This document shows, in pieces, positions 11,793 to 24,113 of a stretch of 64,000 nt of DNA. Numbering within the stretch: position 1 is the stretch's first letter; every line of letters begins with the position of its first letter. The position numbers and the translations under genes were made by a program. The stretch spans positions 28,005,628-28,069,627 of the forward strand of contig OZ037767.1 of NCBI GenBank assembly GCA_964035545.1. Reading direction: 5' to 3'. This DNA is from Bugula neritina. Its lineage: Eukaryota; Bryozoa; Gymnolaemata; Cheilostomatida; Bugulidae. A model generated the notes under the pieces. That model did no database searches. It saw nothing but the letters and a program-made list of their open reading frames with translations, and had not been told where the DNA came from.

Positions 11793-13521
11793 AATATTAC
11801 TGCCTGATAGAGATAACTTTCACCAATGACAAGAGGCACACGAGTTAGATGTAAACTGTCAGTCTCCTGTCGTAGGTCCTGCGATCATTAATCACTCGCG
11901 ATGAATTGAATTACAAAAATTATGGATCTTTGTGGTGAAATATTATAATCAGATAGGGCAGTATCCTTGTATAGATGAAGTAAAAGTAGGGCTGGCTTAA
12001 TTCTGAACCCGTAGTTAGATGTAGTTTTGAATGCTGGTTCTAAATATGTAATGGTAGACTAAACTAAATAGTTTGTTTAGAAGTTATAATGTAATTTGCA
12101 AAAATCTATTTTTTTATTGACACAAATTCGCAAGATGAATGTAATGCGGTTTCTAGTTACGTATCTTTTATACACAGTGCGTTGTATTACTGAGCTTGTG
12201 GGAAATCAAGCGTCACGCTATATTATAGGGCTAGGCTGCCAATAGTAACATGTTTGCTCGAAGCTCACCATAGCAACGGCAATAACATAGTTAACCAGAA
12301 ATGCATATACATGTACATTGAAATTCATTTGCTGTGCAATAGGTATAAGGCTTTCAAAATAACTTTGTTTTAATAAAGTTAGCCAGTGAAAAAATTATAT
12401 TTGCAATTCCCTAATTAAAACTGTGCAATGTTGGAAAAATCATTCATAGCCCTCCCATCATGACTCTTTGCATTATCGTTATCGATTTTGGGGATACCAT
12501 TTACATGCCTCCGTGGAAGTATCAACTTTTCCAATTGGAAAAATGGTGCCATAGACTCTTCTTTGAGTTATTGAAAAGACAAATTATCATGTAACAAGTT
12601 ACTGCTTACAGATGAAGTGATAATAGTAATTATAGACGAGCCCGCATGCAGCTTACAACACGACCCACATGCATGTTATTCATTGCACTCTACGCTATAG
12701 CTTATTGTCTAGATAAAGCATATAACTTCTTGTAAACCCAGTCATCTGGTGATGTGCTACAAACCCACTCAAGAGCTAAAATTAACTTGCAACTTACACT
12801 ATGCAACTAACAAACGCATTAGCGAATAATTAAAATATTGTGTTGCTAAAGATTTACTATAATTGCTAAAAGTGGAAGCTAAGCTTATACAGCTACTTTT
12901 ATGAATTCCTTACATCCCGATGAGTTTATTGACTTTTTATCAGCTTATTTGGCCATTTTTACGCTGTGGCAAATTAGGAATCAATAAAATTACGGTTCAC
13001 AGTGTTCTGGATGCCGGCTGGGCTTATTAATAAGCATCCAACACCACTCGTACATTAAGTGGATGAAGAGTATGGGGAGTTAACTACTAACAATGAAACT
13101 ATAATGATGGTTGGAATTCTTGATTTTTGCTGCCTATGCCACTGTGGCACATAAAATTTCGAATATTTTTTCTGTATCCAGGAGAGGTACTACATTAGGG
13201 ACATTTATTTTAAGCTAGAGTGTTTTTACTTCTACAGCATTTTACTTTATTGAGTACATACCATAAATAATACTTGTGTTTTTTCAACATATTTTATTAC
13301 ACTTCATTTTTTCAGCTAGCAATACCATTAAGGTAATTGGATTTTGTGGGAGGGGGCATTTTATAAAACTGCTAAGTCAAAAAAGCAGGGGCACCTACAG
13401 ACAAAAACAGCAATTGATTTGTTATGAAACATCTCGTATTCTTTTAACAGACCCATATTTTTGCTCAGACTATGAAAGAGCTTCAAGTCAAACAAAACTT
13501 TATAATTATACAAGTTATTAT
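11793..13521. other. Spacer between the two SLC22 genes
   Basis: This holds the 5' flank and 5' UTR of SLC22-1 (from 11793 upward) and the 3' flank of SLC22-2. A TTTATT (AATAAA on the minus strand) at 13293-13298 is a plausible poly(A) signal for SLC22-2. No further exon or element was recognised. Confidence 0.5.
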
Positions 13522-16500
13522 TTATGCTGTGACTGTGGCAAGTTTTTTCATAGCTTGTTCGTCGATTTCTTCTTTTTCCTTTTTGCAGCAGTTGAATGAA
13601 TTTAATGGGTTTTCATTTTCAGCCTCTATACATGTAAAACAATTTCAAAGATAAATAAAGACAATCAAATACAAGATTAACTCTCAATTCTACAAATGAA
13701 CCAGTAATCAATAAAGATTTATCCCTGTTACTTATCTACATGTATTTGATTTTTGATTATAAGCTTTATGGAAGATTCTAGAACATTCCACAAGACTTAC
13801 GATGAAGTGAGTCAGGCAATGCTTTTTCCTTAGTCTCTGGTAATAGAATAGCAAACAGACCGGCGATCAGGGCGACAACTCCAAAGATGACGTAAGGTAG
13901 GCTTGGCCACAGGTCATTCTAAACATACAACTAGTTGAACATGTCTTAAAGAGATAACTTGACAGCAAATAGGTATTATGCTGATGTCATCTGTTACTGA
14001 TCACTTCTGTAGTAGATTTTATCGAAATGATTAAATGACAATTACTAACTTTCTTTATGGAAATGCATTCTAAAACTTTTACTGATGTCTTGTTAGAATC
14101 TTACACTGAGAGCCAAGTATGGGGCTATAGCTCCCCCAGCCCTAGCGAGAGCTGATCCTAGACCCAGGGCTGTAACTCTAGCCTACAATTGCATGTAGAC
14201 ATGATCATACTGTGAGTGCATAAGTAAAGACAGTACTATTTAGATGGAATTATATTATAATGATATGATTATCCTATAACCAGGTGAGTTATATTTTACC
14301 ACACTTACTATACTTACTGTAATAAGTTATTAATTACCACATTTACTATAGGCACTTACTCTAAAATGTTAATAATCACCACACTTACTATACTTACTCT
14401 ACTTACTATATATACTTACCCTAATATGGTATTACTTACAGTTGTTGGGTAAAGTTCTGCTGTCACAATATAAATCATCCCAAAATTTGCTTCTATGAAT
14501 AGTTTGCCTATCATACTCATTGCTATGACTGCTCCATCAATACCTGAATATGTATGATGATGTAGAAACAAGGCAATGGAATTATTTACAATTATGGAGG
14601 AGGCAAATATATAAATACATAAAACAACATTTTATTTAAAGAATGATAGTACTTCTGTTCATGTTGCTAAAAAGACTAGTAAGTTTTAAAACCCCATAAA
14701 ATAGTGTGATAGCCTGTATTCTACAATCCACATTTATATATCAGCGAAGGTAAATATGACCGTCCCGTGCCTACCATATGAAGTGAATATAGGGACAACA
14801 GCACACATGGCACATCCTATGAGGAAGGCTGTAGAGATAGCCAACCTTCTACCAAGTCTGATGTACCATATTCCCAGGAACTGGAGAACTCCACTCACTT
14901 GTAGCAGATAATTGTTAACAAAAATGTTTCCTCCTAAATTACCTGTAAGAAATTTTATTAATTACTGCAGTGGGGTGTTAATAATGTAAATGATGAAATA
15001 CACTATCAACATAATACATGGCAGGGTAAAGTATAAACTTAATCAATATTCAGGTAAAATAATGCATTAGAGTCATATCATGTATTGTGCTTTCATCAAA
15101 AAATTGTTGTTTTTAAAAATGACTCCAAAAACATCTATCGTTGAATTATACTATTATGCGAAAAAATAATATTATTATTATATATATCCCTATGTATTAT
15201 AATTCATAATAATTATGTTATATTAGGTTATATAATATGTTACAATATGTTAAGTAATATTATTATATATTGTCATATGTTATAATATTATAATATAGTT
15301 ATGATACATGCATGCAATATATTTTATTACAGGTGGTACTATAACTACCAAATAGTACAGAATATAAAACACTGGATGAATGGATTGAATGAGTTTCAAT
15401 ACTAATGACACTGAAACAATGAAGTTATAGTCTTACAACAATATATGTCAATAAAAGTGTGTGCCTTTTGTCCAAAACCCATTCAGGTTAAAAAACCCGC
15501 TAAAGTTCACGGCATTACAAGAACAACAAAAATATTGCAATACAAAAGATATCAAATGCTGCATAATTAAAATTTAACCTTAATGACAGGCTGTTTGTTC
15601 ACTGCTAATACTTGAAGCAGCAATCTACACAAATTATTCACTAATTGCTCATTCAGAGCACTTGAAAAAATGCAATGATAATTAATAATGTAATCATATA
15701 ATGAGATTAGCATTGCTGCCAGAACTAGTGTATGCTGACTATACCTGAAGATGTCTTACTAATGGAATTTAATCATATTAACATGTTTAAGCTAATGCAC
15801 ATTGGACCTAGCTAACTATGATTATACTTATATCAGGTGCAGTCGCTGTGCAGTTTTCAGCAACCGTTATTCCTTCCGAAGTTTTATATTGCGATGAGAA
15901 AAAATAGACTTGAATGAAATAGCTTATAATTAGAATATCAGAAGATGAATCTCCCACCTTTGGTTATATAATGATGTGAGGGGAGCACATATAGCTTGTA
16001 TGATATACTATTACTTGTATTATAATAAAACATATGTATTATGTACTATTATATAACACACATTTTACATGATAAACATTATATAACATATGTTCTATAT
16101 GACATATTATTACTCAATATTTGTTCTAAATTTTATCATATTAGATGTAGGCTGTTATAAAAGTATGTTACCTGAATTAATTATGTATTAAAAAGCACTG
16201 ACCTACGTTATAGTTGATTCCAAAGAACACAATCGACACACTAAACCATAGCAATGAGACTAACAGGGTCTTTTTCCTAAGATTTGGAGTTTTAAATAAT
16301 GAAAATACATTTCCTTCTTTGGGTTTCTGCAACATTAAACAAATTACTTGTGTTAAAGTTTTATTTACTAATGGAGACTATAAGAACCTTTCACATTTCA
16401 CTTTTCACTGTCAACATGCTAGAAATTAATCGTAAATGTTTCAATCTAAACGAAAAAACTTGTATTATAAAGCGTCAAGTATGGTTGCATTCTACACACC

Positions 16501-19500
16501 TGATACTCAAGGTAGACGTGCAGGTTTTCTGGAAATTCTATTTTATTAATTCTGGCAGATTTCTTGAAGTAAGCCACGGCTTCTTCTGTCCTACCCTGAC
16601 TAAGTAACCACCGCGGAGATTCTCCCATTACCCTGTAACGAAGACATGTATATGCAACCACCGAGGAGATTCCCAATTATCTTGTAACAGCAACTGCAAA
16701 CCAAATAAAATACTAGATTAATTAACACAGATAAATTTTTACGTTTTTTTGTCATTTGAGTTCCTGTATAAAGCGGCTATCAAAAAAATTAACCTTGCAT
16801 GTTATTCTGTTAGCATTAATTTGAAGGATTTATCCTACAACATCTTCTCTTACCCTCCCCCTCCGATGATAAGGGTTTTTAAGTAGGCCAAGGAGTGTGC
16901 TTCTAACACCTATTATAGCTAAAGCTATTGTTATGACTATACAGATGCTTTTATTGACAACACCGATAATCATGCTGCTAAGATTTGAACTTATTTGACT
17001 AATTGTCAGAATTACTAGGCAGCGCTCAAACCGCTAGACTTTCTCCAATTATCAAGTTATCAGTTGTTGGTAGATGGTACTTGTCAGCAAATTCTCGCAA
17101 GTTATGAAATGCACTACCATAGTAAACAATATAAAATAATACTCAGTGAAGAGAATATATTATTATACATATGTTGTAAATTTTTGTGGGATGATAACCC
17201 CATATTACAGCAATAGAAACAAATTATTGTTGCTAAAAAGTAGTTAGATACCTAAACTGTTGATATTCTGTTGTGAAAAATATGGAAACCTAGTCTAATA
17301 GCATACAGTAATATTTATCTTCTGATAAATTTGAAGGCTGTAGGAATAATTATTACTAAAGAAAATAAAGTTCTAAAGTTCCGGACAATGTCAGACATTT
17401 AATTTTATCACATTATTTGCTGTATTTAATTACTTCACAGATATATGAAATATGATGATATGTACCAATAGTATGGAAGGTAGAGTAGGAAACAGAGAGC
17501 ACAGGCTAACTGGAAGTTTCTCCAATGAGGAAACAGATGTGCAATTGCTGTCACTACAACACCGCCTGTACTGTACACTACTCCATGGAGCATGCCAGCC
17601 ACAGCGCGATCTTTAATGATCTCACAAACTAAAAGGCAGTAAAAGAACTTATTTCATATTTGAGAAATGCATAAACACTCTGTATAATTTATACAAAATA
17701 ATTATAACAGCTAAATTAAACATGCTACCAGTGTGTCAAATCTTGAAAAATATATCTACTAGTTCAGTAAGCATGGAGCTTCATCCAGTATAGTTGCTAT
17801 AATAAAGTGAAGACAACTCTGCTAACAGCTTTTAAAGAGTTCAAGTTACAGCAGACTATTCATTCTTGGTATGAAATGTTAGCTTATGAGCATAGCAAGC
17901 TAAGAGTATCTTTTTGAATTTGTATTACGCAAGGCAAGTAACTATGACAGTGTTATTGACAGACAAGTGACAATCTAACAATCTGTCATAATGACATGTG
18001 TCATGCCTGGTCATGTAATCTTGGCAAGTGTTGATGACAGGTATTAAAATTGCCACTGCAAATAATTGAAACAGGATTTTCGTATAGCTGCAGCTTTTCA
18101 CTTGCTGTATACACATCTGTATTACAAGAAAAATTAATATTTTTTACCGTAGACAAACCCTGCATTCCTGGCTCCAGCCGTAAATATTCCAAGAAGCAAT
18201 CTCATAATTGCTAACATTGGAAAGTTAAGAGAGAAGCTGGCCACTATTCCAATACCTAACATAGATACATTTGAAATAAGCAACAGTGTGGCCCTCCCAT
18301 ACCTGCAAATATTAAAAATTATAGCTAAATAATAAAACAATATTTTGTTAAGATTTTAACTTCAGCTTGTTAATAATTTTCTCATTAATCCGTTTTATTT
18401 AATATGCATTTATAAATTGTGCTTTTATTTATATAAATAAGCTTAAAGTTTTTAAACTATTATGCATATTCAAATTTTGTTGAAAAAACTTTATATTTAT
18501 AATTTTAAAAAAATCAGTTGGATAAATTGAAAGTTGAAAGTCACCCTACCTGTCTGATAAATCGGCTAATAGGATGCAGCCAATAAAAAATCCTATCATA
18601 TATAGAAAACTGGCTAAAGTGATTAGCTCCTTGCCTCCATTGCAAGAATTCAAGTCCCACTGCAATACAATGCAACATTATTTAAACACTGTAATAAAAA
18701 TAAATACATTATCTATTGTCTGTGTATCATTGTGTTAGCTCAGTCTATTTTTATACTGTCATAAAAAAATTTATTCCACTTCTGATTTGTAGACATTCTA
18801 TTGTTGATAAGGGCTTATATTTTGGACTTTAGTATGATGTATTTACAGACTGTAACTTACCTCAGACATGATGGTAAGGTCAAACACTGAGGTATCATAC
18901 ACCCAGCTGTCACATTTTATATTCTCTTCTATCATCACTTCTGTAATATTTTCATTTATTCCATCTCCATATCTGGCCAACTTGTTGTATGTACATGCGT
19001 CTAAACAACAAAAACAGGTAGCAACAATGAACTGAATTACCATTGTGATTTTTAACTAAGGATGCTAAAAGTTTCGAAACATTTTGTTTTCAGCTTTTTG
19101 CAATGGGAAGTCAATAGATTAATAAATATTCAGAAAGTGTTTTTAGTACAGTATTCATTGTAATTTATTATGTAAATGATTATCTAGTATAGGTATCAGA
19201 TGATGTCAATTTACTGCTTATTAAAGTTTATATTTATATTATTAAATTGCTCAGCAATTGGTTTCTATAGAGATAAAGTATTTTCAAAACATAATAAACA
19301 TTTTATTGTTTGATTGAATTGTGATTGTGTTGCCAATATGGCCCTGTTAGTTCCTGCCTTTACTGTTATTGCTGAATGATCGTTTCCTGCATAAAATAGT
19401 CAGCTTGTACTTACTGTTGTTGGTTACAGAATAAGTACGCTGTGTACTTATGTACTTACTGTAGTTGGTTACAGTAAGTACAATCTGTACTTACAGCCCC

Positions 19501-20180
19501 TGATGGCTCCTAGATATTTCATATGAGACGAGTATTTTACAAGAAGAAATATGTATATACATTTAATAAGATGCTTTAAAATGCTATCTCTGGTTAGTTT
19601 TAAATACAATCTAAATTATAAATTAAAGCGTTTAACATCAACACAATGTTAAATAATGTCCTAATAACAATGTTAAGCTGGGAATGAAGTTTATTTGAGA
19701 GAAGGTAATGCACATGTACTTGCAGTGTAGACGAAAACAGTAGTTTTGTTGTTAGAGTCAGTCCTATTAGAAGACTCTGGAACTTTGCAATGATGTTCTT
19801 GGGTGGCACCAATAAATATGTAACCATTGTTGTTGAACACAGTAGAGAAAGTCACCAGTGAGAGTAGAACTAGAATATTACAGATTAATGCAAGACAAGG
19901 TGGATTTAGAACTGCATAGCAAATATATGTAACTTTACATTCAAGGCAACTAATATTTATATTAAAGTATCATAGTGTCTAGTGAATTTATATGGAAGAT
20001 TCTGGAACAATACACAGGACATAACTCACTGAAGAGAACAAGCTGATGTCGGCCAGTTCCATACTTTACCATAGCATCTTCATAAGATATACTCTCATAG
20101 CCTTTACTTGCTAATCCGCCATTTGTAAATTTGCTAGCTCCCTCTGGTGCCAGTTTACCATTTCCCAAATTTGCAGCCAT
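13522..20180 (-). CDS. SLC22-type organic ion/carnitine transporter, copy 2
   Basis: Thirteen coding exons, 5' to 3': 20030-20180, 19720-19869, 18861-19000, 18550-18659, 18148-18302, 17466-17628, 16500-16632, 16203-16326, 14775-14942, 14440-14543, 14105-14182, 13801-13918, 13522-13625. They sum to 1698 nt (565 aa) in one frame. From the second coding exon on, exon lengths match copy 1 exactly except one exon that is a codon longer. It shares the MFS DRYGR-type motif, the [11 protein letters not shown] signature, extracellular-loop sequons (NRT, NKT, NIT) and the LPDSLH tail. The start ATG is supported by an in-frame TGA just upstream. The N-terminus and the Lys/Glu-rich C-tail differ from copy 1. 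The substrate is unknown. Confidence 0.88.
14283..14439. repeat. CTTACTATA-rich tandem repeats at an exon donor
   Basis: Diverged repeats of CACTTACTATACTTACTCTA abut the donor of the exon 14440-14543 on the minus strand, giving several GTAAGTA motifs in splice orientation within about 60 nt. They lie in the same intron as the 3732-3932 repeat of copy 1. Confidence 0.65.
16606..16688. repeat. Partial duplication of exon 5' end and acceptor
   Basis: About 34 bp covering the start of the exon 16500-16632 and its acceptor (16606-16639) recur in diverged form at 16656-16688. The second copy keeps an AG but its reading frame is not that of the transporter, so it looks non-functional. Confidence 0.7.
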
Positions 20181-20712
20181 TGTTGATCCTCTTCAGCTTG
20201 CAACTTGAAAGTTATGGTACAAATTTGCTAGGGCGTGTTACATTCCATATTAGCATTATATTACCATGATATATTGGCATCATATATATACATGTTATAT
20301 TATATAATGCTAACTCAAATAATGTCTCAACTAATAAAATATGTATGATGGCTACAAAAAATATAAATAGATAAATATTTTTAAACCCACAATTTTAGCA
20401 GCTAATAGTTGGTAAGGAATAGATTCAGCAACAGCGTGTTGGAGCATAAGCTTAACAAATAGATATTTTGTAGATTGGCTAGCATTCGGTAACCATTTAG
20501 AAGAAAAAGAAAGTAAAGTATATATGCCTTGTAGGTATTGCAGGTATAGAATTTTCAGCTTTCATAAGTTACCTGCTTAAGCTAGGTATAGTCTAGATTT
20601 TGGTCTATACACTTTTTCATAGTTACCAATATAAAATATAAAACATTAAATTTGATTTTTGCAAATAAATTAATCTTTTATTTAAGTTCTCAATAGAAAT
20701 AAACTGACTTAC

Positions 20713-20780
20713 GCAGAGTTGAAAGCTAGGTAGGACAGACAGCAATAGAAGGACGAATGAAGACTCAACTAAGTTATACA
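20713..20780 (-). other. Possible 5' UTR exon of SLC22-2
   Basis: On the minus strand a strong donor (GTAAGTCAG) follows AACTCTGC at 20713, upstream of the start-codon exon of SLC22-2. This could be a non-coding leader exon; the 5' end is not defined. Confidence 0.3.
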
Positions 20781-21734
20781 ATAAATTTTCCACAATGCCC
20801 TAGAGTAAGCCAATTACTTGGCATTCCATACTATCTTATCTTAATAATCTTCCATTCCGCTGATTACAAATTCTTATTCGGATAAGTAAAATTGAAAGCA
20901 CAAGATAAAATTGAAAGCTTTTGAATAAACCTTACTCCAAGGTCTTTGCCATAAGCTGTGAACTATATAACACAATCTATATTGCTGTCTTGTGTAATTT
21001 TTCTTCCAATAACTATTTACCATGCTGTATAGTCACATATAGTTGCAAGCTGACATGAGTGGTGCACGTTATATGATGCTGCATTGTAGATTTCAGAGGG
21101 GGATAATTCACTAAAATTAAGTACCGATTGTTATATTTCCTGTAAATTGGCTATGTATTTTAAGTAATTAAAATGTTAAAATCTACATCGAATAATCTTT
21201 TTAATTTGAATCGTTGAAAGATGTTATCAATTTCTAAACAAATTTGAAGTTTATTTTTAATATGTACGGCATATCTATATGATAGTAGTTGAAGTGTGTA
21301 ACAATGCAGTTTTACTAAGTAAAAGTATGCATCCAGAGTTTGATTTTTCTGCAATTAATCTCGATGTTCCCTGCCAATCCAGAGCTCAATATTATTTACA
21401 ATTGCATTAAATGTAATTTTTACAACGTTTTAGATATGAAGATTGAGCAAAAAACTATATTTCCCATCATAATAATATTTTTTTGCAAGACATTTGTAAT
21501 TAGAGATTGTCTTCACTTTTCCTCAGTGGTTACCTGCATACCCTTAGCTCAGTCTACGCATATGTTACTGGCAGTCTTGAATGAAAAGCCTAATGCAACA
21601 CAAATAGAATGATTATAACATAACCTAAAACTATTATAGTTGCTCAAAATGCGCTGTCAGTGGTTCAATTTGGCCCAATTGATCTCAGGAAGGGAAGCCC
21701 TCAAACCACACTCTTTAAAAAACCCTTACTGCCA

Positions 21735-21812
21735 GGAATCCTCAACAGGGGTTCTCTACAGGAATTCCCAACCGGGGTTTACAAAAGGAACTTCCAACAG
21801 GGAAAATTCTAT
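21735..21812. repeat. 26-bp imperfect tandem repeat, three units
   Basis: Three 26-bp units each start GGAA and contain a C(A)AC(A/C)GGG core. They explain the short open frames that overlap here. Confidence 0.7.
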
Positions 21813-22384
21813 ACAAAATATAGTTGCCTTAGTAAAGGCAAAAACTAGGAAAAGAAGAGAAAATTTGTAAGTGAGCAAAAAGCAGAGACCCAATTTAGGA
21901 GAAAAGAACTCATTTGTTCAATATACTGAAGTTGTCTTCTATTATAGCCATGCATCGATTGCAAACCATATAAACATATTGTAGAACTTGACTATATTAT
22001 ACTGATCAAACACAATAGTTGGTTTTATTATGACAAAATATTCAAGTACATACTGTTTTCAATTAAAAAGCTAAAGTCAATGTATTCTTGTTTTATTATC
22101 AAAGTATAAAATCCTGTCTAAATGTAAATTTGAAGTCTTTCTTCCTTTCCAATATTGATTAACAGCCTTAATGTTCATTAAATGCAAATGTTTATATTAC
22201 ATTGCTGTGACAACAGATTTGTTTGTCCTAGTACTGTATTGTATAGCCCTGTATGTCAACTATACAGTACTCACAGTGCTTTAAATATATTGGTACATCA
22301 TGATAATATGTTCTTTTACCTGTAAAATATTGATTTGCTTCCTTAAAATGTAATGTAATATAACTTTAATACAATACCACATTT

Positions 22385-22735
22385 GCATGTATACATAGTA
22401 ATATATATTATTATATAATAAAATATAAAATGATATAACATAACGCAATATAATATAATATAATGTAATATAGTATAGCATAATATAATACAATATGACA
22501 TAATATGTTATATCATAATATAATATAATATAATATAATTTAACATAATATAGTATAATAAAATACAATACAATATAACATAATATAGTATAATATAACA
22601 TAATAGAATACAATGCAATATAATATGTTGTAATACAATGTAATAAAATGCAATAATATAATAAAATGCAATATAATAAACTATAATATGATATAGTATA
22701 GTAATTATACAAACTACAATATAATGCAGAATATA
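22385..22735. repeat. AT-rich (ATAAT)n-type degenerate repeat
   Basis: About 350 bp of TAATATAATATAATG-like pentanucleotide repeats with scattered C and G. A 143-codon minus-strand frame rich in Tyr, Ile and Leu across it is a composition artefact. Confidence 0.85.
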
Positions 22736-22922
22736 TATATAAAGTCTATGCTATAATCATTAAACTTTCATGTTTGATGAAAAATTTGTCAGTTCATCAC
22801 ATATTTTATTATCTTGCAAGTCAATAAACATCACACTTTGTATAAAATTGAATAAGTTGTTATGATATTTAAATCAATACCAGTCAGTATATAGTGTGTG
22901 TCAGCAGTTTCATCTATAATAG

Positions 22923-24113
22923 ATGAGCAGGTATATGGTATCCACAACTGCATTGACAACAATGATGCCGTTTTAACAACTAGAGAACTGCGTCACATAC
23001 TCATATGCACAATTGCACAACTTGCTTTAGTACTAAGTAAGTTTCGAAAAGCTAGTTAACAATATTATATTATTCTAGATTTGCAAAAGCAATTTGAAAG
23101 TTTATGTTATATATGTAATTGAAAGAAAATTGTGCATGTTTTAATAAGAATAACTTGGAGGGAGAATAATTTTGGTATACAGACATAAATAGGTGAGTAT
23201 GTCTGGCAGTTTATAGTCATATAGTCCTCTGTTGTATTCTGCAATAAACACAATTTATCATCATACATGGATATTATACGGTTTTAGACATGCTTATGGG
23301 AGCTGGTGTAGGTTGCCTTTAGTTAAATTCTAGAAATGGTAGTTGAATGTCACATGTTTGAATAAAACTACAGTATTAACATCGCCAAGACCTTTATTTA
23401 GCATTTTGTTTTTCTTGAAATGGCACCTAGTGAAATGTAGAGTGTGTAGTATGTACTATAGTTATGTGTGTAGTATGAATATATTTACGTGTGCAGTATG
23501 AGCAGCTAGATGTATGGTATAACATAATTTGCCATGAAAGTCCATCATACTTTTATAATAGCATGATCTATACAGTAAATACATTTGCTGGGATGTGTGA
23601 TTTACAATATAGGTATTCTAGCTGTATATACTGCTTTTCATGTGTGCTTATTGTATTTTATGTGTTATATGATACTGTGTATATATGCCACACAGCATCA
23701 AATACATGTATGTCATGTGCCTATGTATTACACAGTATATAATATATTTGTATGCTTATATGTGCCTATATTACATAAATAGTACAACATAGTTGCATAT
23801 ATTGCGTGTATGTGTATATACAATAATACATCATACAGTATATTGTGCTTGTAGGATGTTAAGGTGGTTGCGTACTACACTTCCCACAGAGGATCTAACA
23901 ACGAATACACCTGAAATAACAGAAAAGGTGAAGATTATACTTTACCTGATAGCGCCAGTAGTCTTGCTGTTTATTGGGTGTCCCCTTAGTATCTACCTGT
24001 TCAATAAAATGCGGAACTCTATTCAGGGGTTTCGACAAAATTGTCAAGTTAGTCCAGAAACATGTGATTCTTCTATTTTTGAGAAAAAATCTCAACGAAC
24101 TATGTTTACATAA
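22923..24113 (+). CDS. Candidate two-exon 3' end of an unknown single-pass membrane protein
   Basis: Not recognised. Exon A (about 22923-23036; acceptor uncertain, could be 22905 or 22908) ends at a consensus GTAAGT donor. Exon B (23890-24113, stop TAA) begins after a pyrimidine-rich CCCACAG acceptor. The phases match (one base plus two) and give a continuous frame. The joined product reads VYGIHNCIDNNDAVLTTREL, a short hydrophobic stretch, then TTNTPEITEKVK, a strong transmembrane segment (IILYLIAPVVLLFIGC) and a short basic/serine tail. It could be the C-terminus of a type I membrane protein. No upstream exons or start were found, so it may also be spurious. Confidence 0.3.

Larger units (their letters stand above)
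20781..22922. other. Intergenic spacer upstream of SLC22-2
   Basis: AT-rich DNA with short open frames lacking splice context or family similarity. Apart from the two repeats listed separately (21735-21812 and 22385-22735) nothing is recognised. Confidence 0.5.

Noticed and set aside
16446-16676. 76-codon frame suggesting an alternative ESPRW exon start in SLC22-2
   Set aside because: It runs through the duplicated acceptor remnant; the phase needed by the preceding exon is met only by the acceptor at 16633.
21340-21870. Three overlapping + strand frames of 62-90 codons
   Set aside because: No splice context, no recognisable motif, and part is a 26-bp tandem repeat.
22281-22712. 143-codon Tyr/Ile/Leu-rich minus-strand frame
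   Set aside because: Falls on an (ATAAT)n repeat where stop codons are avoided by chance of the unit.
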